NCBI GenBank assembly: GCA_004764695.1
Contig: SMSO01000032.1
Span: forward strand, 3,516,983 to 3,580,982
Reading direction: 5' to 3'
Length of the DNA: 64,000 nucleotides
From: Schizochytrium sp. TIO01
Taxonomy: Eukaryota > Sar > Bigyra > Thraustochytrida > Thraustochytriidae
The notes below the pieces were generated by a model. It was not told where the DNA came from, did no database searches, and saw nothing but the letters and a program-made list of their open reading frames with translations. The position numbers and the translations under genes are program-made. Every line of letters begins with the position of its first letter. Within the stretch, counting starts at the first letter, position 1. This document shows, one piece after another, positions 37,470 through 47,099 of this stretch.

Positions 37470-39004
37470 GGCGGCGATGAGTTTTGCGCTCTCGCCTTCT
37501 TTTTGTCTCTCTCTCTCTCTTGTAAACTAAACTGTGAGCAATGGGGAAGAAAAGAGAAAAGCAGGGGAAGAAAGGAATGGAATTCAACGCGTAGCTTAAC
37601 TCTTTCATGTTTTGCGAAGAGTGAGCCTCTGAATGGTTTGCGCTCATAAACGATGTGGTTCCAGGCAATATGCAGGCAGGGATGACGTCACGTCTTCAAG
37701 TTCATTTCTTTCACTCAAGTTCATGACTTGGCCTCTGCAAGTGAATGAGTTAACTCCATTTGTATATATGTAGATATTAAAATATATGTATATATAAAAA
37801 TCAAGAATACCATAAAATACCTCCAAAAAATAATTAACATTAAATTAATAATAATAATAATATAGCAATAATTTATTATTAAAAAGAGCACGCGGTCTTT
37901 GTCTCCTAAAGCGCAAGAAAGAAGAAGAAAAAAAAAAGAGAGAACTCCCGAATAGGGGATACACGAGTTCCTGTATAGGTACACAACCCACTGCGTTGGC
38001 AGAGTTCATGATGCCATGAAGAAATGCCCTCATTTGTTGAACCTCGCTCTGACTTCGCTTGTCATGATCGTGACAGGTGGTCAGCTCCCCTCCCTTTTCC
38101 CTACAGGAGATATAAAAATGTGCTCTCTGGCCAGCCTGAGCGATCCTTTTGGACTCACTTCGTACGTACCTTGAGTTGGCGTTTCCTTCGGTTCTGTCTG
38201 CGTTCGTTGTTTTGTTTCAATTTTGTTTTCATCTTCTGAAAAGCCTGAAATTATTAAAGATAAACAAGAAAACAAATAAAAACTGTTTCTACGATTATCT
38301 AAAGGGTTGAACACTTTCATTCAAAGTTCTGTTTTGTTTCTCTTTCTTTCACTTTCTCTTTCTCTCTCTCTCTCTCTCTCGCACTCTCTGACGCGTTGCA
38401 GTGGACTGGTTTATCACCCTTTCTTTCACCAAAGGTGGCGCAGCTCAGGAGACGATCAGAGGCATTCGACCATCGTCTCTTGAAGTTGATGAGCTCAATT
38501 GAATCGAATTGAATTCAATTCGTTCACGTCGGCCCTTTGGAAATGAAGAAAGACTTCGAAAATTAAATAATAAATAATCAGAGGGACTCCCGTTCTCTTC
38601 TTCCTTTTCCCCCCTTTCCTCTTCTTCCCATTGACTTGGTATGCGGGTTCCCTCTCTTTTAGTTATATGGCCTTAGTCAAGAAGCGACTCTTTTTATTTA
38701 CGTCATATTTAAAAAAAACAAAAAAAAAAAAAAAAACTAAAAAAACTTAAGAAAACTCGAAAACTCGAAAACTCATCAAAAGAGGTATTCTATCCATCTT
38801 TAATTTAAACATGAAAGGGGCAGAAAAAACAATGCGCTTAGGGGATTTCCTTATCTAGCGCATTAGAGTGGGAAGTTCAAAAGAGCTGGAAAAGGAGTTT
38901 CCTCTGCCGTTGAAAGAGAAATCATTATAATAAATGCGGAGTGTTGAGAAATGGCCAATCTCCAAAGCAGCCTCTTTGCCTCCTTTCCTCTCTTCCTCTC
39001 CACA

Positions 39005-39053
39005 AACAAACAAGCAAACGAACAAGCAAGCAAGCAAGCAAGCAAATAAGCAA
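39005..39053. repeat. (CAAG)/(CAAA)n microsatellite
   Basis: About twelve tetramers, mostly GCAA, with A-rich variants at the ends. Confidence 0.9.
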
Positions 39054-39370
39054 ATGGAGTTGTCCTGAAGCAGCTGGGAGCCTGTCTTATCTCTAGAGCT
39101 ACTTCGTGAACGTCGCTTTCTTTCTTTTCTTGCTTTCAGTACTTTGATCAATCAGCAACAGTAGTGCACCGTAACATTGATCTCAACATTCAATCCGCCA
39201 TTCCTTTTTTATCTCGCTGTAAAAACAGTTTGGTTTCGTTCACATGATGCAACGTAATAAAAGCTTCATGAAAGCAGCCCATGATATCCATAATACTCTG
39301 AGGTGGTTTCGAAATTGAGAATAATAAGTTTTCATCGCAGCGGCGATCAGCTTTCTAAACGGAAGCAGAG

Positions 39371-39590
39371 ACAGAGAGAGTGAAAGAAAGAGCTTAAAAG
39401 AAAGAACTTAAAAGAAAGAACTTAAAAGAAAGAGAGAGTGAAAGAAAGAGCTTAAAAGAAAGAGCTTAAAAGAAAGAAAGAACTTAAAAGAAAGAGAGAG
39501 TGAAAGAAAGAGCTTAAAAGAAAGAGCTTAAAAGAAAGAAAGAACTTAAAAGAAAGAGAGAGTGAAAGAAAGAAAGAAAGAAAGAAAGAA
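39371..39590. repeat. 62-bp minisatellite upstream of the kinase-like gene
   Basis: Two apparently identical 62-bp units (starting at 39439 and 39501) follow a related 58-bp unit (39381). Each unit contains GAAAGAAAGAGCTTAAAAG-type sub-repeats and ends in GAGAGAG. A GAAA run closes the array about 165 bp before the ATG at 39755. It therefore lies in the promoter or 5' untranslated region of that gene, with all purines on the coding strand. Confidence 0.9.
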
Positions 39591-39754
39591 GAAGAAGGGA
39601 GGAAGAAGAGAAGAGCGAGCACGCCGTGGAGGCAGACCCCGAACGGCGAGCCTCCATCAGCTGGTGATTCCCGCGGCCCTGCCCGCGAAGGACCCCGTGG
39701 GCGCCTCGCCCGAACTCCTGGGCGCCTCGCAAGCGTCAAGGCTGACAAAGAACG

Positions 39755-42700
39755 ATGGCCGAGGGCTGGGGCCAGTACGAGGACATTGAGGTCAAGCGTG
39801 CGGCGGCTGAGCGCTCCGCCGCATCCTCATCCTCAGCTGCTGCCGGTGGCAAGCTCCATAATAAGAGCGACAGTAACAGCAGCGACAGCAAGAGCGACGT
39901 CAAGAAGGCCAAGGACGAGGAGGCGGAGAATGGAAACGACGATAGCAACCAACAAGAAAAAAAGCAAATGGCGCGCCCGCAGACTGACGGCGCCGACGCC
40001 GCCACTGCTGCTGCTGCTGTCGTCGTCGTCGGCAAGGACGAGCGCAAGACTTGTTCTGATTCCGCCGCCTCAGAAACCCAGCAGGTAAATAACGACAATG
40101 ATAAGCAACAACACGAAATGTTGCTTGGAAACGACGACGCCGAGGAGAAGACACAAAAGGAGAAGACTCAAGTCAGCGGAGATGACGAGCACAACGACAT
40201 GGATTCTTACTCCTCTTCGTTTGCTACGGAAAGGTGCTACCCTGGAGAGGACACTGAAGAAAGGACCGCCTCAAGAGTGACTGGGGCGGTCAATGGCAAC
40301 CAAGAAGAAGAAGTTGATGAGGACCAGGAGAAAGAAATCTCCGTCGAAGACTTCTTCAGAGAAGTCGAGGCAGAATCTGGAGACGATGTCATTGTAGAGG
40401 GCCTCCCGATTCCGCAGCCCAGAATCCGAGGCTTGAGCCACGACAGCAATGAGCACGCAGCGCCCTATGACAACAAGGGTGACTCTTCCTCAGACGATAA
40501 CAGGTCCAAGGCATCAGATAACGCCTCCGTGGCCACCACTTTCTCTCACATTCTCTCCCAGGCTCAGCTCGGACCGGTTATTCCCACAGACTCTTTGCTG
40601 CGAGGCCCCGTAAACCGTATTGATGTTCGACCAAGTCCATCTTGCCCAAACTTTGGGTCACTCGAAGCTGCCCACAAACGTGTATACGACTCTGGACTCA
40701 CCTTCAGTGAGGCCAAGGGCCAATTGTGGAACCTCCGCAAAACAGGCTACCTCATGAAGCGAGGATTTCGTTATCGCAAACTTTGGAACCGCCGCTACAT
40801 TGTACTCTCAGGCCGCATGCTCAAATATTTCGATCGCCCCCCTCGCGATGACGTTGCGGCCTCTGTCCCTCGTGGTAAACTCGAACTCACGAAACATACC
40901 ATTGTCCAGGCCAGCAAAGATCCTGAAGATGGACCCTTCGCATTCCACGTTCTTTCTCTCGAGGCCCAAATCAGACTCCGTATGGTCTCTGACCCTCAAA
41001 AGGCAAAGGCTGTGGTTGCTGCCGCCGAACAAAGAAAGGAAGGCGATGCCAAACGTGCTGCTGCCGAAGCCTCAGCCTCATCCAACGCTGGCTCGTCGTC
41101 TTCGCACGGATGGGGCTTTGGAAGCTGGTTTGGGGGTGACGACTTGGATTCGAGTGCCCATCGTGAGAAAAACCGTAACTCCGCTTCTACGTGGAGGTTC
41201 CAAGCCACCAGCGAGAAAGAACGCAGATCCTGGATGACCGCCATTCAACGTGCCATTAACCTCATTCGCCGTGTCGAAGTCGCCCCGACTCTTAGTGGAG
41301 TCGGATCTGTACATTACCATTATCAAATGGGCGATAAAATTGGAACTGGCCGCTTTGGCGATGTTTACAACGCCGTGGCTACCATGACCGGCCGCGAATA
41401 TGCCATCAAGGTCGTCGATAAAGAGAAGCGTGTAAAGACTAAAGAGGCCGCTCTCTTGCTCCGCAGCGAAATTAAAGCTATGCGCCGTGTAACTCGCGAA
41501 CTCGACCACTCCAACATTTGCAAGCTCTTTCAAGCCTACGAAGACCCATACATGGTTTATCTTGTCCTCGAAAAACTTGACGGAGGAGATCTCTTCGAGC
41601 ACATTGCTGAATGCGTTGCAGCTGAGGATTACACTGAGGCCTATGTGGCAGGTCTTATCAAGCAAATCGCTGGAGCGCTCCAGGAGCTTCACAGCGCTTG
41701 CGTTGTTCTTTGCGACCTGCGCCCAGAAAACCTTCTCTTTACCGATGCCACCTCCAATACCGTTAAGGTGATCGAGTTCGGTCGTGCTCTTGTCTTGGGA
41801 GGCAATGGTCGCTCCATGGGCGCTAGGTCTGGTTCCGACGAATCAAACGCCAGTAAGGCCATTAGGCAACCCTCGAGTGGAGGCTATGTCCAAGCTGATC
41901 GACATGTTAGCGACGATAGCATCCACTCCACAGGAGCAGCTGTTGGCGGTGCAGGTGCAAATCTACGCAACAATGGAGACAACAGCTCCACCTCGAATGG
42001 TGCTGCCGCTACTTACACCCAAGGCATGGTCAACAAGAATAACGGCCCCGCGTCTAGTAAGAGGGAAGCCGCCAAGAAGGCTGCATTGCGCCGTCTTCCT
42101 CTCAGCGGCATGTCACCGTACTTGTCCCCTGAAATAATCTCTTTTGGCAAACCGAACCGCAGTGCTGATATCTGGGCTCTTGGGTGTATTCTTTTTGCAC
42201 TTTTGGTCGGTCATCCCCCCTTTGGAGGCAAGTCACATGCTGAGCTCTTCAAGTCCATCTCGGGCGGTCTTCAAGCCGAAAACCTCAACATTCAAGATTG
42301 GGGCCGCGTATCCGGTCCTGCCAAGGTTTTGTTGGGCTCCATGCTTCAGCTCGACCCTAGCAAGCGTATCACTGCTGCCCAGATCCTTCAGCACGAATGG
42401 ATTAAAAACCCTAGCGATAATGTCCTCGGGGAGACTCATGAGCGGATCAAGTCCTTCCAAGAGCAGCGCAAGGCTGTGCCAACCCATAGACCCCGCCTCC
42501 GCTCCAAGACCCCTGACAATGCCTCTGTTCGTGGTCATGCGAGTATGGAATTCACTTCCACCAGTGCTGCTTCATCTACCGCCTCCTTCGCCTCTGCTTA
42601 TTCTGGTCGTCCTGCTACGGCAATTTCATCAATTCCAGCAAACAGTAATAACAATCGCAACAACAGTAATCTATCGCCAACGAACAGGCCTGGCAAGTTG

Positions 42701-42949
42701 CGCCCTCAGCAAAGCGCCGAGATTCTGGCACTTGATGTCCGCGCCGAGAAGGTTCGCGAGCACTTTGGTGTGCCGCGTAAAGCGCAGATTCGCTCACCTG
42801 GCGCCTTTGAGAACTCTCAAGCAAATTTTGCACCCCCTGGTCGCTTCTTGAACGACCTTGAAGGCCAGATGCGCCTCGTCCGTGAAATGGAGGAGCAACG
42901 CCTGCGTGTTTCAAATCCTCATTATGACCATGCATCACGAGGCGCATGA
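39755..42949 (+). CDS. PH-domain protein kinase-like protein, probably non-canonical
   Basis: A 1,064-residue single-exon protein. Residues 1-320 are acidic, Ser/Asp/Glu-rich and disordered. A PH domain (about 325-505) starts at TGYLMKRGFRYRKLWNRRY and ends at the tryptophan helix RRSWMTAIQRAI, with a low-complexity insert before the last strand. It suggests membrane phosphoinositide binding. A CAMK/AGC-like kinase domain follows (about 522-835), with an intact GTGRFGDV loop (G530) and Lys552 in YAIK. However, the HRD motif reads LCD (Asp654 kept) and DFG reads EFG (Glu674). APE reads SPE (Glu793), so the activation segment is about 120 residues instead of 20-35. The metal-binding Asp being Glu suggests a pseudokinase or atypical kinase; this is inference. 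The tail (835-1064) is disordered. Confidence 0.9.
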   Translation: MAEGWGQYEDIEVKRAAAERSAASSSSAAAGGKLHNKSDSNSSDSKSDVKKAKDEEAENGNDDSNQQEKKQMARPQTDGADAATAAAAVVVVGKDERKTCSDSAASETQQVNNDNDKQQHEMLLGNDDAEEKTQKEKTQVSGDDEHNDMDSYSSSFATERCYPGEDTEERTASRVTGAVNGNQEEEVDEDQEKEISVEDFFREVEAESGDDVIVEGLPIPQPRIRGLSHDSNEHAAPYDNKGDSSSDDNRSKASDNASVATTFSHILSQAQLGPVIPTDSLLRGPVNRIDVRPSPSCPNFGSLEAAHKRVYDSGLTFSEAKGQLWNLRKTGYLMKRGFRYRKLWNRRYIVLSGRMLKYFDRPPRDDVAASVPRGKLELTKHTIVQASKDPEDGPFAFHVLSLEAQIRLRMVSDPQKAKAVVAAAEQRKEGDAKRAAAEASASSNAGSSSSHGWGFGSWFGGDDLDSSAHREKNRNSASTWRFQATSEKERRSWMTAIQRAINLIRRVEVAPTLSGVGSVHYHYQMGDKIGTGRFGDVYNAVATMTGREYAIKVVDKEKRVKTKEAALLLRSEIKAMRRVTRELDHSNICKLFQAYEDPYMVYLVLEKLDGGDLFEHIAECVAAEDYTEAYVAGLIKQIAGALQELHSACVVLCDLRPENLLFTDATSNTVKVIEFGRALVLGGNGRSMGARSGSDESNASKAIRQPSSGGYVQADRHVSDDSIHSTGAAVGGAGANLRNNGDNSSTSNGAAATYTQGMVNKNNGPASSKREAAKKAALRRLPLSGMSPYLSPEIISFGKPNRSADIWALGCILFALLVGHPPFGGKSHAELFKSISGGLQAENLNIQDWGRVSGPAKVLLGSMLQLDPSKRITAAQILQHEWIKNPSDNVLGETHERIKSFQEQRKAVPTHRPRLRSKTPDNASVRGHASMEFTSTSAASSTASFASAYSGRPATAISSIPANSNNNRNNSNLSPTNRPGKLRPQQSAEILALDVRAEKVREHFGVPRKAQIRSPGAFENSQANFAPPGRFLNDLEGQMRLVREMEEQRLRVSNPHYDHASRGA

Positions 42950-43634
42950 GCAAATGAAAGTCCCATGTGCCCTTTATGCTTATATTCAAGAGACCCAACC
43001 AAATTCGTTCATACCTTATTCACACTTACAATTATCATACTATGCACTGTATATGTACCCTATGCAGAAGTAGTATCATAGCGACTCTCGCGACTGCGGC
43101 GAGCCTATGTTTTAATAAATCAAAAGTCTGCTTGGCTGCCGCCAAGGTTAGTGAAGCTCATTTCTATCACAGTCAGTAAATTTTGTTTTTCCCCTCTCTA
43201 TTTTTTATTCTTTTTCTTCGTTCATTAGTTGAAATCAGGACAAGCACTTAGAAATATATATCATAGGTAGGTTTATATTGCTACTTCCGTAAATAACAAA
43301 ATACTCATGGTGCTCGCTGATTTCTTGAGACAAATGCAAAATTTGAAATTAAAGTTGTATTCGTATTTCTGATTCGAAGTTCACAAATCATGAATGTGCA
43401 CGTGGGTATGATTGCACAATATTCCTGGCCAATCAACACAATTTATACAACCAGCAAAAACAGAAAAAAAGAAAACCGTGCGGTAATATCTTATAAGGAG
43501 AAAAAACGAGCATAATCAGTCACAAAGATTATCATGAGAAGGAGATAGAAAGCAGTGGAAAACGAAACGAGTTCGTATAATCAGGCATCAAACTTGATAG
43601 GAGGAAAGGTGAACGAATGTGGAAAGAAGACCTT
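42950..43634. other. Convergent 3' spacer
   Basis: It separates the kinase-like gene (plus) and the sulfotransferase gene (minus), which converge here. It holds an AATAAA and AT-rich DNA. No gene is seen. Confidence 0.6.
43114..43119 (+). promoter_or_regulatory. Possible polyadenylation signal AATAAA
   Basis: A canonical hexamer about 165 nt after the stop of the kinase-like gene, on its strand. Whether this lineage uses AATAAA is not known from the window. Confidence 0.35.
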
Positions 43635-45238
43635 TTAGTTCTGGCGGGTCGGTGATAACACAAAGACAGAAGCCTCGCGCCGAGCAGCAAGCTCAGACTC
43701 GGATACTACAGGAGCAGGCATGATTCTCAGCGAGCTTCGACCAAATGATCGTGAAGATCCATTCTCATTTGATCCATTTTTTGTAGTGTTATCTAAGGGG
43801 GGGTTATTGGCGATATCAAGAGATCCCTTGCGCTTAAAAGATGTAGCGCGATGAATTTCTTTGGACTCAACTTCTTCGCCCTCGTCTTCCTCATTTTCTT
43901 TCTGGGTGGAAGTTGCACCTTTGTCCTTGATGGCCTCAGCATCGTCATTCATTACAACCACTGTCGGGATAGCACCATTAGCCTCTCCGTGCTGACGATC
44001 ACCATTCAACACAGGTGCACTGAGGTCATCGTCCTGATAGTCTACTTCAATCGCGACGCGGCGGCTACTTTCTCCGCCTGCGTCAACACGGGCGTAACCG
44101 GAACTAGCATTAGGGGAGCACACGTCGACATCTGAGCCTTGTCGCATCGCGCCACTCGGGTCTTGGCGAATACTCTCCAGGACACTGCGAGACACACTAA
44201 TGTCGGGTCTTCCTGGAATGTCAATGTCGTACCCAAAAATCTCAAAGTCTTTGTGGTACATTTCGTAAGTAAGATCCATTGTCTCTTGAGTAAAGTAACG
44301 CTGCCATGCAACCTTTCGAGATCGCTTGTTCGCATGCGGAATACCTGTCATTGCACGCTGAATGGGCTCAGGAACATTTGAGCCCTCCCAGTCCGTTGCG
44401 ACAAGATTTTTTAAGTGCTCTTGCTTAATTACGCAAGACACGATTTGCTCTCCGTTTTTATGTGTATACTCAAACATGGGAAGGACGTGGCAATAAACAT
44501 ACTTGCATTCTGTAGTGTTGCGTCCAATATAGGTATGCCAGTATTCGTGGTGGAAGGCGCGCACAAAGTGTGAAAATGACTCAAATGGTCGCTTATTGTA
44601 CTCGTACATGGATACCATACGACTATATGGGTTCCGAACGATGGAGAATGAGCACCGGCGCACCTGCTCTGGGGTCACATAATTATACTTAATTGCGCGA
44701 TTTGCTGTGAAGTGAAATAAGTAGCCCTTGTCATTCGTGCCAGTCATGTACCTGGTTTCACCTCCGAAGCCGCAGAGAACCTTGGATTGGAATAGCATGA
44801 GAAGCCAGCGTAGAGTATTGTTGCGCATTGTGATTGGTGCTGTCCAAATGAATGTTGACATTGTGAATGTGAGGCTTGCCGTCGTCCACATTACGTAAGG
44901 TGCTGGAGGAATCGGCGTCATGAAAAAGTAAATGAAGATCGCAATTGTGATCTGCGTCATTGCCAGCAAGTTCTCCCATCTATTTTTTTTAATTTTCATC
45001 CAGGTTAAAATTCATCCTTAAATCATTCATCATGATGATAAAGTGGTAATACACCGCATGGTCCACCACAATAGATTGCAAAACACCCAATAACGTCGTT
45101 AGTCATCATCATCAACATCATCTTTACAAATATGTTTATCCTTCCTTGCATGAGCAAAACGAGGAGCAGGAGTGAAATCAAGCAAGCATCGTCTCAAGTC
45201 CTCGTCTACATTTCATGCATTCCCTTAAGCCAAACTGT

Positions 45239-45270
<32 letters not shown>

Positions 45271-45636
45271 GTTCTGCAAGTAACTCAACAAAAGACCATC
45301 GCACGAGGCCTGGTGAAGCTGAGACCATCATTGTGCAAATTGACCCAGCCTGTCACAATGCCACTCAATTTATGGCGATCTTCATCTGAGCCTGGGCGCC
45401 GTGCTCGCATGAACTGAGTCCAAGAGGCCACCTCTTTCAAAAACGTACGTGAAAATGGGAAAGTTCGACTGCTCGAGAAGCCAGTACCTATAGTAATAGT
45501 ATACAAGTCCAAACTTGAAGTACGGGTTCATGCCCTGGCGAGCCTTGTAGCCCACGCGATGGTGTTTCGTGATACTAGTGCCTCCACATCGCGGCACGTG
45601 GAAGAAAAGCACCTCGTCCATCACGAGCCATGGCAT
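43635..45636 (-). CDS. Two-exon sulfotransferase (Sulfotransfer_2-type) with hydrophobic insert
   Basis: I model exon 1 as 45636-45449 and exon 2 as 44979-43635, giving 510 residues. Exon 1 has the 5'-phosphosulfate loop FFHVPRCGGTSI (about residues 11-22), which binds the PAPS donor. Exon 2 has the 3'-phosphate motif SIVRNPYSRMVSMYEY (about 172-187). The donor is CAC|GTACGT and the acceptor AAATAG|ATGG; joining them keeps the frame and gives FPIFT-WENLLAM. Between the two motifs, residues about 68-125 are strongly hydrophobic and could form one or two membrane helices. The last 200 residues are acidic and disordered. The family transfers sulfate to carbohydrates, usually in the Golgi; the substrate here is unknown. 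A second in-frame ATG at 45621 is possible as the start. Confidence 0.82.
44980..45448 (-). other. Intron of the sulfotransferase gene
   Basis: 469 nt, GT...AG on the minus strand, phase 2. It contains a GCAA microsatellite at 45239-45269 and is followed directly by the WENLLAM codons. The ATG near 45000 that opens a long frame into exon 2 lies inside the intron and is unlikely to be used. Confidence 0.75.
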
Positions 45637-47099
45637 CGTGACCTCTGTCTCGGCGCCAGGCGGCAGCCGGGATGAGCTTTCGCAAGTTGTTTAGTTTATG
45701 TTGTTTTATTTTGTTTCTCCACGTTTCCTTCTCTCTTTCTCTTCTTCCTTTCTCTCTCGTTCAACTTGAATGAACTCAGCGACTAATCAATTCCCTGATT
45801 TACTCTTCGACGAAGTGTTCTCGGGTCCCTCCACGCCGACGCCTCAAAGTGCCGCCAAACGAGTTAGGAACGACCTGAGCGTCGCGACTCCAAGGACGAC
45901 GCCAAAGTCAGCTTTGAGCTGCTCAATCAGCATATACTGAGCGGCTTTTTGGCTCTGTCTTCTTCGTTTCTTCTGTCTTCTCTTGTGCTCTTTTCAATTC
46001 ATGAAAATAATTTTTTATTGTAAAAATAAATTAAAATTATAATAGTAATAGCAATCGCTATAAGCATTGTTACCTGTTTGATTGTGGAGTAGGCGCTGCA
46101 AGTTTTATTCTGTAGGTCAGTTTTTGTAGAGTTTGTGGCTCTCATCGTGAATCGCCGCACCTTCGTTGGCCTCTTGGGGTTTTCAGGCGTGGTATTTTGG
46201 ATTCTTAGAGCCTTAGGTCAACAGGTTCAACTTGGCCTGGGACATGATACTCGTATCGTGCGATTTCTGTCGCACTGCCTTCCACGGCCTCAGAGCTCTG
46301 CGTCGCTTTGCTCCACTGTAGAGATAACTATGTTCTACTTTCAGGGATCTATAACTCACTTAAAGGCAAGCGCTGCAAGTGGGTTATAGCTCCTCTATAA
46401 GCGCTTGCCTTTTGTTGCACGCACAGATCCGTTACGGCAGACGAAACGCATGTACGCTGGAGACGACGAAGAGACAAGAATGCGGTACGCCTGCCGTTTG
46501 CTACCTTGCACCACGGAAAAGGCTGGCTGATTTGCTGTCTTGAGGGGATGCGTGCGAGCCCCTGGAGGATAATGTTTGGGTTCGCGAGAAGGCCGCGGGT
46601 AGGCTTGCTTGCCCTGTTTGCAGTGCCGGAAGAGTGAGAGTTCCAAGATCAAGGAGTCGTCGCATGGGGCAGCGCAGGTGTAATGATTTGTAACAGCAGC
46701 CACACAATAGCATGTGCTGTATCCAGGAGGGAGTACTCTCAATAAATCTGTTTGTTTACCGGTACTCCAGAACAGTGCTGGCACTTGCTATTGAACTCAA
46801 TGTTCGCCGAACTATGAGTCAGCGATGGCGCTAAAGCTAATTCGTACGTCAGGTACAACAAGTTGCTAGCTGCTCCGCACATGAACCTGCCTTCGCACCG
46901 ATGACTGCACGCACACATGTTCGATAGTGTTGAGTGAGTGAGCAGACGTCGATGCGTTTCTGAAATTAGAGCAGAAAGCTGTGCGGTGTGTGTTAAGGGA
47001 ACAATCAAGGTACTGCAGAATGGTTGTATGAAAAGTTCAGGTATAGAGAAGACAGCTACATTGTAAGGCACGTGTATCGGGGTTAAAGGAAAGCTCAAG
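45637..47099. other. Divergent promoter spacer
   Basis: It lies between the minus-strand sulfotransferase and the plus-strand coiled-coil gene. It holds the overlapping inverted repeats at 46349-46412 and pyrimidine-rich DNA at 45700-45760. A 130-codon minus frame (46395-46784) lacks an ATG at its start and shows no domain, so no gene is called. Confidence 0.5.
46349..46412. repeat. Two overlapping inverted repeats
   Basis: Repeat 1 pairs 46349-46361 with 46377-46389: 13 bp with one T/G position, which would be a G-U pair in plus-strand RNA. Its 15-nt loop contains the left arm of repeat 2 (46362-46373), which is an exact 12-bp reverse complement of 46401-46412. The two stems interlock, so an RNA could form alternative hairpins or a pseudoknot-like fold. 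Confidence 0.85.

Larger units (their letters stand above)
16591..39754. other. 23-kb gene-poor, repeat-rich region
   Basis: The largest stretch without a confident gene. Between about 17.2 and 21.4 kb it is AT-rich and almost free of frames above 110 codons. From 21.5 kb on, GC-rich islands (about 21.5-22.5, 24.0-25.2, 26.7-27.1, 34.2-35.3, 37.1-37.5 kb) alternate with AT-rich DNA and long microsatellites. Open frames in the islands are short, overlap on both strands, and mostly lack recognisable domains. The best candidates are listed separately (34262-34819, 34886-35152, 37170-37469). Others noticed are ATG frames at 21681-21881, 29896-30309, 31687-32034 and 33157-33480. A frame of about 110 codons is expected by chance in this much DNA. 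Confidence 0.55.

Noticed and set aside
38505-38522. 18-bp perfect palindrome built of GAATT units
   Set aside because: It is a low-complexity AATT/GAATTC run that arises easily in this sequence, with no flanking structure.
39371-39590. Repeat array considered as a CRISPR
   Set aside because: Units are contiguous, low-complexity and purine-only with no unique spacers, in a eukaryotic promoter.
44980-44999. ATG at about 44999 as the start of a separate 454-residue protein
   Set aside because: It lies in the intron, and the downstream frame lacks the 5' PAPS motif, which is supplied by the exon at 45449-45636.
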